A stretch of 64,000 nt of DNA from Taxillus chinensis. Taxonomy: Eukaryota > Streptophyta > Magnoliopsida > Santalales > Loranthaceae. The number at the start of each line of letters is the position of its first letter. Position 1 is the stretch's first letter. Both the position numbers and the translations under genes were made by a program. A model generated the notes under the pieces. The model ran no database searches and was not told the origin of the DNA. It saw nothing but the letters and a program-made list of their open reading frames with translations. Below, piece by piece: positions 58,031 through 64,000 of the stretch. The stretch spans positions 40,562,107 to 40,626,106 of the forward strand of contig CM042091.1 of NCBI GenBank assembly GCA_023512835.1, read 5' to 3'.

Positions 58031-59275
58031 ATGTCAAGCTCAAATGATCACCCCAACCGATCAAATGTCAGAGAAGTGACACCCGGACTGGTATTCCTAT
58101 GGGAACTTCTAAAAAATTCTAACATCTCGTGGGCAGCTAATGTGCAAAGAATACTTGAACAATAGAATTTACACAAGGTATGTAGTGATCCTTGTCCTTT
58201 GTTGATGGAATTTGCGCACAAGTTTTACAATAACGTAGAAACAGAGGAGAGTCACATGGTATCTAAGGTTGGGGGAAGGAAAGTAGTCGTGTCTGCTGCA
58301 AACATTAGGAAGACCTTCAACTTGTCTAGAAATTGTTGTTCTTTGCCTACCTTAACTAAGGAAGAGTATAGTAAGGAGCTCAATTACTCTAAACCCAAGG
58401 GGAACAACAAAAGATATCATAAAAAATAGGGTTTACCAGGGTGTTTGAGATTTCTAGCCATCCTCTTTGGTCGGTGCATATTTTCACAAATGCTAGGAAT
58501 TGATGTAGTCCCCACACCCCATCTGCAGTGCATGTACAGCACTAAGGCAAAACTGTCAATAGATTGGGCGGAAATGATTTTTCAACAGTGGAAAAAGGCA
58601 ATTGACAAGAGGGGTTATGTGAGGATCTTGACTAAATTAGTGCAAAAATGTTATTCAAGCATTTATAAGGGAGCTGCTAAAACCCCTTACCCCAAGAATC
58701 TAATCATGAAGTGCATTACTAAAGCGGGGACTATTCTTTGTCAAGTTAGTGGGACCGATTTTCTATAGAGTGAAACAACCATCTCTTGCAAAGATTGTAC
58801 CAATTCCCCCACTTCAAATCTCTTCATCTGAGGAGGAAGAACCAGTAGAGGAAACTGCAGAAGAAAATATAAGGGAACCGGAGGAACAAAAGTTTTCACA
58901 GGAATCTAGAGAAACTGCAATGGAGAGTTCTAGAATGGAAGTTGCATTATTGAAGCTTCGGGAAAGTGTACAGGCTTCCTATGAGAACCATATGAAACAG
59001 ATTACTAAACTATTAAGAATGGTACAAAAGAAGAAGAAAGGAATAACAGGGGCATTTTCAGCTGGAAACAAGGAAAAACATCAGAAATCTGAAGAGGAAG
59101 TAGCCTCCACTCATCATGCTACATCAGAACCATCTGTTAAGAAACACAAATCTGAAGAAGAAGAAATGGAGAGATATCCTTCCCCTTTGGCAGTGCAGAA
59201 ATATGCACCATTTGAGATTAAAAGCATTGAGCATCCTGCAAGTGTTATTCAAAAAACGTCCAAAGAGAGCTAGAG
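58031..59275 (+). pseudogene. Athila third ORF, N-terminal and coiled-coil parts
   Basis: An ATG at 58031 opens the ORF that follows pol. The first part (to 58768, with TAG stops near 58163, 58427 and 58766) contains LLMEFAHKFYNN, then VGGRKVVVSAANIRKTFNL, then a segment YPKNLIMKCITKAGTI. These fit by layout the 'putative plant transposon protein' domain found in plant retroelement third ORFs; that assignment is from memory and moderate. After a frameshift near 58750, a highly charged, Glu/Lys-rich, coiled-coil-like region continues to 59273. Its role is unknown. It is followed by a Ulp1-like domain. Confidence 0.65.
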
Positions 59276-59324
59276 TTCCAGAAGGAGAACTCAGACAAGA
59301 TCTCAAAAGAAGAGGAAATGGGAA

Positions 59325-60140
59325 ATGTTCTTGGATTTGAAGAAAGCTCCTCTTGGGTCCATGTTGGACATCATTATCACTCCAGGGTTGGAAACAAAAG
59401 AGGCAAGAGAGAAGTATTACCAATTTAAGGATTCTAACCAAGAGATTTACAGATCAACTGGACATTATGAACATTTTCAGCCAGAAGATTTGAGAAGAAT
59501 AATTGGCGTGCGGAATTGGTTAGAGTATAAGCAATTTTGTTTTTGCTTTAAGAGCTGCTATAAGACAAGAACTAGCTATTTTCAAACAAGGTGAAGACTG
59601 TGAGGTACTTCCATTATTTCCAAATTCTCCTATTCCTAGAGCAGTGGGATTTGCAGCTTATATGATAGGAAGTGAAAAAGGTTTCCAACCGTGGGTTAAT
59701 TTAAGGGCTGTTCTGATCCCATTCACATCTCAGATCATTTCATACTACTGAAGTATATAATGGGGAACAATGCTATCCATGTCTAGGATTCATTGGGAAC
59801 AAGTAATGCAGATAGAATGAAAGATTTATCAGCTAGGATGGGAGAAGCTCTGCATCAGGCTTTGAAGATAGCTGAAATTTATACTCATTTTGGTATAAAG
59901 GAGCCAGAGAAACCAATGCCCTTCTCAGTCCAACTATCACCTCTTCAAGTTAACAATGCAAGTTGTGGGCCTTTTGTTTGCTATTATATGACTGCTTGCA
60001 TGCAAACTCATGGAGGTATATGGGATGCTCAAAATTCAAATCTGGTTCCTGTGCAAGCTCTTCTCGAATTGATGGCTCAGATGATGTACTACTACAGTGA
60101 ATCAACTCCTCCTCGTCAAAAGAAGAAGAAGAAGGTTTAA
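59325..60140 (+). pseudogene. Ulp1-like (C48) cysteine protease domain at the Athila 3' end
   Basis: Ulp1-family enzymes cleave SUMO or related modifiers using a His-Asp-Cys triad. Seen here: NWLEY near 59513 (compare the WLND region of Ulp1), LIPFTSQ, a His in HFILLKYIM (codon 59736-59738), an Asp 17 codons later in DSLG (59787-59789), a Gln (59946-59948) exactly six residues before the Cys (59964-59966) of SCGPFVCYYM. The spacing fits the family. Lesions: frameshifts near 59560-59590 and 59733, and TAG (59784) just before the Asp. The C-terminus is basic (RQKKKKKV), a possible nuclear signal. Position after pol and before the polypurine tract marks it as part of the retroelement. Not functional in this copy. 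Confidence 0.8.
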
Positions 60141-61341
60141 ACACTGTTTCCTTCTCTGTTGCAATTCTTTTGAGAATGTGCAAAACTCCACGTGTGGAGT
60201 TGTTTATTGAGTTGCAATTTGGATTAATCTTGTTATAAGTTGTAAATATGAGTTGCTATCTTATCATGTTGAATTGTGGAACGATGAAAGAAGAGTTGCA
60301 TGATTAGAAGATGAATGCATAATAAAGATTTTTGAAATGTTTATATGTAGCATGTTTAAGAATGAAATGTTTTAGAACCAAGGGGAATTTATTAATCTCA
60401 TACATGAAATTTGAGTGACTTGGAATGATATCATCATGTGTTAGAATAAAAGATTGGATCTCTAATGAATCGATAACTTCTGGATAAATAACTTAATTCC
60501 TTGAATGGGTGAGAACACAACATTACTGAGAGCCATATATTTGTTGAGTCTTTGCTTCATGAAATATAAACTTGGATAAGTGTTTCTATAGTTCTACTTT
60601 GGTGATTGGATTTGTTGGAATGGTGGAGTTGGAGTCATAGCCACTTGTCAGAATAAAGTAAAATGTTCCAAATTGTACAAAATGTTGCAGAAATTGTGAA
60701 TTAAAGTTGGGTACATTTTGTATATAGAGAGTATGTTAAGTTTGTTAGTGACTTCTCTATTAAAAAAAAGCAAAGTTATGGACTGTGGAGATATAGAACC
60801 CATCAAGGAGAACTTTGTAAGGTTATATAGACTACTGTGGCATAAAAAAAAAATCAATGTTATGTTATATATTTTCAGTGTGTTGTACATAGAACTTCCT
60901 TGTACATAGAGAACAAATAGGGAGTGTGTTGGGCATTCTTGCTTCCATGTCAATGTGGTCTATGACAAAGGCTAATTGGGCAATGGAATGATGGTTAAAT
61001 CACCAAAAAGAGTTAGGAAGACACTTGTTTTAGTTTAATTCCATGAAGATTTGAGACAGAGTGAAGTAAGATTACTTTATGAGTGAGATTGCTTTGCTCA
61101 TTACGAGATTGCAAGGACTTAGGGAATTATTTCAGAATGTTGAATATTCAATTGCTTTTTATTCTTTTGTAATGAGAACACATGATTGTTGGACTGAAAA
61201 TAGAAGATTTCATGCATAATATTGAAAGATAAACCATTTGTTCTTATAAATATTCCACTTTGTCAACATGCTCTTATATTCAAATTAATGTTTTACTTTT
61301 GCTATGCTTCATTATTCTAATTACCTCGGGACGAGCAAGTT
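60141..61341 (+). other. Untranslated 3' region of the Athila-type element
   Basis: AT-rich sequence between the third ORF and the polypurine tract with no recognisable protein. CTCCACGTGTGGAG near 60186 is a short palindrome with a G-box core. Confidence 0.45.
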
Positions 61342-61355
61342 CTAAGTGTGGAGTT
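61342..61355 (+). other. Polypurine tract of the Athila-type element
   Basis: CTCGGGACGAGCAAGTTCT followed by AAGTGTGGAG matches the conserved sequence before 3' LTRs in Athila-like elements. The expected 3' LTR does not follow; another element's LTR starts at 61356. Confidence 0.6.
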
Positions 61356-62639
61356 TGATGGTCCCTTGGAGCCTAGAGGGGGGTGAATAGGCTCTTATCT
61401 AAACTCTTATTATCTCTTAAGGCACTACACTAATCTAGTCAAGTGATAGAATCACTGCGGAAGATAACCAGATAGTGGAAGTATTTTGTTTTATTATCAA
61501 AAGATAAATACAACAAAATAGAAGCAAGACTCTCTTAAACTCTGTTTACAAAGGGATTCACACACTAGCCTAGAATTATTTCTTTGAGCTCTTGTGCATA
61601 CACAGGTTATTCAGGCTTGTTCGCACACGTACACACAATTACAAATATACAAGTATGAATATTTATACAAACATTCCTAAGAGATAACCTTGGAACTTGT
61701 AGTTCCGGAATGCATTTAGCACTAACTATTCCTCGGTAATCTCTTTGTCTTGACTGCTGCGGTTTGTAGAGCTCAAGGTCTTGGGTTTGAAGAGTATAAG
61801 TGCATTTGTGAGTTCCCAAATACAATTGAGGTTGTATCCACATATCCGGATGATCCATGCGTAAGATTCTTCAGGTTCTCAATAAGTTTGTCTTACATCG
61901 GGACGCCACGAGCTGATAACTTTAAATGCGGTGAGTTGAAGTAGTATCTTCTTGGTCCAGTGTAATTTTCCTTACTCCGTTGCTAATGAAGCTCGGAACC
62001 TTACTCCGAGTCGGTGGTTGCTTACTCCGTATCCGTTTAAGCCTGGAATCCTTAGTCCGTGTCGCGCTTCCTTACTCCGTATGTAAATTGCTTACTTCGT
62101 ATGTAAGTTCCTTACTCCGTATGTAAGTTCCTTACTCGTATGTAAATTCCTTACTCCGCATGTAAGTTCCTTACTCTGGGCGAGTCTAAGGGATCGGAAT
62201 GCTTACTCCGTACTAGCGCTTCCTTACTCCGTATGAGTAAAGTTGTCCGGATTCCTTACTCCGCATCTAGTTTCCTTACTCCGTGCGAATAAAGACTCGG
62301 GTCCTTATTCCGCATTAATACTTCCTTACTCCGTATCAGTTTGACTTAGTCCGTTTGAGGCACTAGGAACATATTCCGCAATCCGTAGCTTTTAAGTTCT
62401 TAGTCTGCACGAATGTTCCTTATTCCGTATGTATTGATGACTTGGTTATTTACCAAGTGTTTGACGACACTCACTCTTGTCCGGATCAGGATTATGTATC
62501 TTGTCCTTAGCTTTGCTCTCACGAGTGCATCTCCGGATTAATAACATATCTTCGCAACGATCAAATAAACACAAAAGATCTCGAGATCAAATTACATAAG
62601 GCTTTATCAGCATTATCCAAATTCGGGTTTGATCCAACA
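61356..62639 (-). mobile_element. 3' LTR of a - strand element, related to the solo LTR at 10396
   Basis: On the - strand it starts TGTTGGATCAAACCC at 62639 and ends GGGACCATCA at 61356 (1284 bp). It is homologous over its length to the solo LTR at 10396-11796, including the minisatellite. On the - strand it is preceded by ATTGGGGGAGAT, a polypurine tract, so it is the 3' LTR and the element body lies to the right. GAGTT at 61351-61355 would be one copy of its target duplication. It is inserted at the boundary of the Athila polypurine tract. Confidence 0.85.
61965..62420 (-). repeat. TTCCTTACTCCG minisatellite in the - strand LTR
   Basis: The reverse complement of the GGAGTAAGGAA array at 10698-11170: about 17 cores with 20-bp spacing at 62085-62170 (GTAAGTTCCTTACTCCGTAT). 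Copy number and order differ from the other LTR, so the array changes length between family members. Confidence 0.82.
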
Positions 62640-62652
62640 ATCTCCCCCAATT
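62640..62652 (-). other. Polypurine tract of the - strand element
   Basis: On the - strand, AATTGGGGGAGAT directly precedes the LTR start TGTTGG. GGGGGAGAT before a TGTTGG start is common in plant LTR retrotransposons. Confidence 0.75.
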
Positions 62653-62781
62653 ATGGATATGCCCAAACCCTTTGTAATCCGATCTGGTAGCGATGCAAAA
62701 AGATAACATACAAAATACGCATCACAACAAATTTCATTTATCAGTAACTAAGTACAATTCAGCCTTAATACAAGATTTTCA

Positions 62782-63215
62782 CTAAGGTACATAAGGCTTA
62801 CTATACTTGGAGATCATAGTTGCTGCCTTTTCTCTAAGCTCCATTGTCTGCTTCATCGTATAAATAGTGTGTTGGCTCCACGATTTGTCCACAGTCAAAA
62901 AGGACTTGATGAAGTAACAGACAAAGGCCCCGCAGACTATCTCCATCCAGTTGTTGTGGCACTTGCTTCTTGCCTCGGAATGTCGCCTTGACTTCTCGGT
63001 TGGACCCAAGGGTGTGATGCCCAACTCTTCATATAAACCAGCTTTCTTCACGACTTCGATCGCTGAGACACGGTGGTTCCCATTGATTCTTTCTTACAAA
63101 GTGCTCCACTATCCGATGAGAATCAATGAGAATCATTTGCTTGGACCGAATCATGAAGACGGCCATCATGAAGTGTGGCGACATGATCCGGTACGGAATG
63201 AGGATAGTTGAGAGA
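62782..63215 (-). pseudogene. Ulp1-like (C48) protease domain at the 3' end of the - strand element
   Basis: On the - strand: ILIPYRIMSPHFMMAV with a His (codon 63175-63173), 17 codons later an Asp in ILIDSHR (63124-63122), and, after a frame change, CGAFVCYFIKSF with a Cys (62934-62932), preceded by HNNWMEIV. The His-x16-Asp spacing and the CGxFV motif match Ulp1-family proteases. The Gln normally six residues before Cys is not at that position. A TGA near 63060 and a frameshift separate the His/Asp part from the Cys part. The frame ends at 62782, about 130 bases before the polypurine tract, placing it as the last ORF of the retroelement. It is on the other strand and in a different family from the Athila copy at 59325. 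Confidence 0.7.
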
Positions 63216-64000
63216 GTTTTCCATCGCTTGCTATCCTCGCAGCGTCAATGAAGGACCGAATTAGATCCCACCTGGGAAGATAGCCTTCATTCCAAGACGG
63301 CAGAACTTCAAACAAGTGCCCGTCCTTGTATAGAGATGGAAACGACCTCATCTCCATTTTAGAAGCCCTCGAGAAGTTGTCAATGTCTTCTGTAGTAAAG
63401 AGTCCTTTCTCCAAACAAAGAGTCTGAATGTCGGCCAGGGAGAAAGGGTACGTTTCAGAAAGACATCTTCTCGCAGCAGAAGACGCTGCATAGGACTTCA
63501 TTGCTTTGCGAACGCTTCCATCCGCATCAGAAGGGTCAAACGCCGCATATGATGGGAGGAAGGTGTCGGCTGCGGATGAGGAGGATGGAGGAGGAGCTGG
63601 AGCTGCAGTAGAGGAGCTTGGCTGAGAGAAGCGGCTTCATTTGGGAATTTGAACTCCCTGAAGCACCGAAGAGGCAGGCCGCTTCTCGGCCCGAGTAGAT
63701 GGTTGTGGTGCGAAGGAGCGAGAAGGGGCAGACGGATCGGGATGACACTCTCTCCCCCGGTTTGGCAGATCACCGGGAAGCAACGGGAGGACGAGCCATC
63801 GTGTGCGCCAGGTCCGCGAAGGAGGTAGATAATGAATGGACAGACGAGGCGACGAGATCCATTTTCTGCTCCATGGAGGTGGAGGAGTCAGTGAGAGCGG
63901 AGAGGAGTTGGGCGCCAAGTGCATCAACCTTGGCGGCGATGGCGGAAATTTGGGCGCTGTGAGCCTGGGCGTGGCGGTCCAGTTGGGCGGAGAGCACAAC
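63216..64000 (-). pseudogene. Upstream part of the same 3' ORF: coiled coil and linker
   Basis: From the window edge leftwards, a 75-codon frame (63997-63770) has regular hydrophobic heptads (QLDRHAQAHSAQISAIAAKV, LGAQLLSALT, MDLVASSVHSLSTSFADLAH), indicating a coiled coil. A Ser/Pro/Leu-rich linker in another frame (63773-63498) and a frame at 63501-63166 with FSLADIQTLCLEKGLFTTEDI and LFEVLPSWNEGYLPRWDLI follow. These frames do not join without shifts, so the copy is broken. The order coiled coil then protease repeats the layout of the Athila third ORF. The more N-terminal part lies outside the window. Confidence 0.5.

Noticed and set aside
58031..60140. Reading the Athila third ORF as a true envelope gene
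   Set aside because: No signal peptide, fusion segment or transmembrane pair is visible; a coiled coil and a cysteine protease motif explain it better.
61356..62639. Reading this as the 5' LTR of a + strand element
   Set aside because: The sequence to its right is no tRNA-primer site, while its reverse complement is a clear polypurine tract, so it is a 3' LTR on the - strand.

Overview
The window is nuclear DNA from a flowering plant, most likely a eudicot. The evidence is GT-AG introns in plant-type genes, AT-rich intergenic DNA and layered LTR retrotransposons of Ogre/Tat, Athila, chromovirus-like and other types. Only two complete host genes can be supported: a sucrose synthase (14572-18168, + strand, 12 coding exons, 802 aa) and a CYP85A-type cytochrome P450 (38579-42596, + strand, 9 exons, 469 aa). 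Host fragments are a 3' sucrose synthase pseudogene (19930-20520), the last two exons of a cytochrome b5 gene (21240-21622, - strand) and a 139-bp inverted copy of P450 sequence joined to a PIF/Harbinger transposase remnant (34924-35640).

Layout. 1-7.5 kb: an Ogre/Tat-like element with an LTR end, a primer-binding site, two successive gag-like modules, no recognisable pol, and a 20-copy 39-bp repeat whose units are hairpins. 7.57-8.96 kb: an LTR on the - strand with an Athila-type primer site. 10.4-11.8 kb: a solo LTR with a perfect 5-bp target duplication and an internal minisatellite. 12-18.2 kb: sucrose synthase with its promoter and a probable leader intron. 27.3-33.5 kb: pieces of an L1-type LINE interrupted by an internally deleted gypsy-type element (27667-31278, duplication ATGCA). 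34-36 kb: P450/Harbinger chimera. 37.6-42.7 kb: palindromic repeats, a promoter-proximal tandem repeat, then the P450 gene. 43.9-45.3 kb: an Ogre-like LTR end and a field of GACTC/GAGTC repeats.

46-64 kb is a nest of elements. An older gypsy-type element (LTR about 46060-46632) carries a small poly(A)-tailed insertion. It is interrupted by an Athila-type element (5' LTR 46810-48131, gag, pol, third ORF). That element is itself interrupted in its RNase H region by a 3749-bp Ogre-like solo LTR (52066-55814, duplication CAAGT), and at its 3' polypurine tract by the 3' LTR of a - strand element (61356-62639) that runs off the right edge.

The most notable observation is that two different LTR elements, in opposite orientation, both end in a remnant of a Ulp1-like (C48, SUMO/ubiquitin-like) cysteine protease placed between pol and the 3' LTR. 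In each, a catalytic His is followed exactly 17 codons later by an Asp, and then by a Cys-Gly-x-Phe-Val motif. All retroelement reading frames seen here are broken by stops and frameshifts. The two complete host genes look functional, with repeats close to their promoters.
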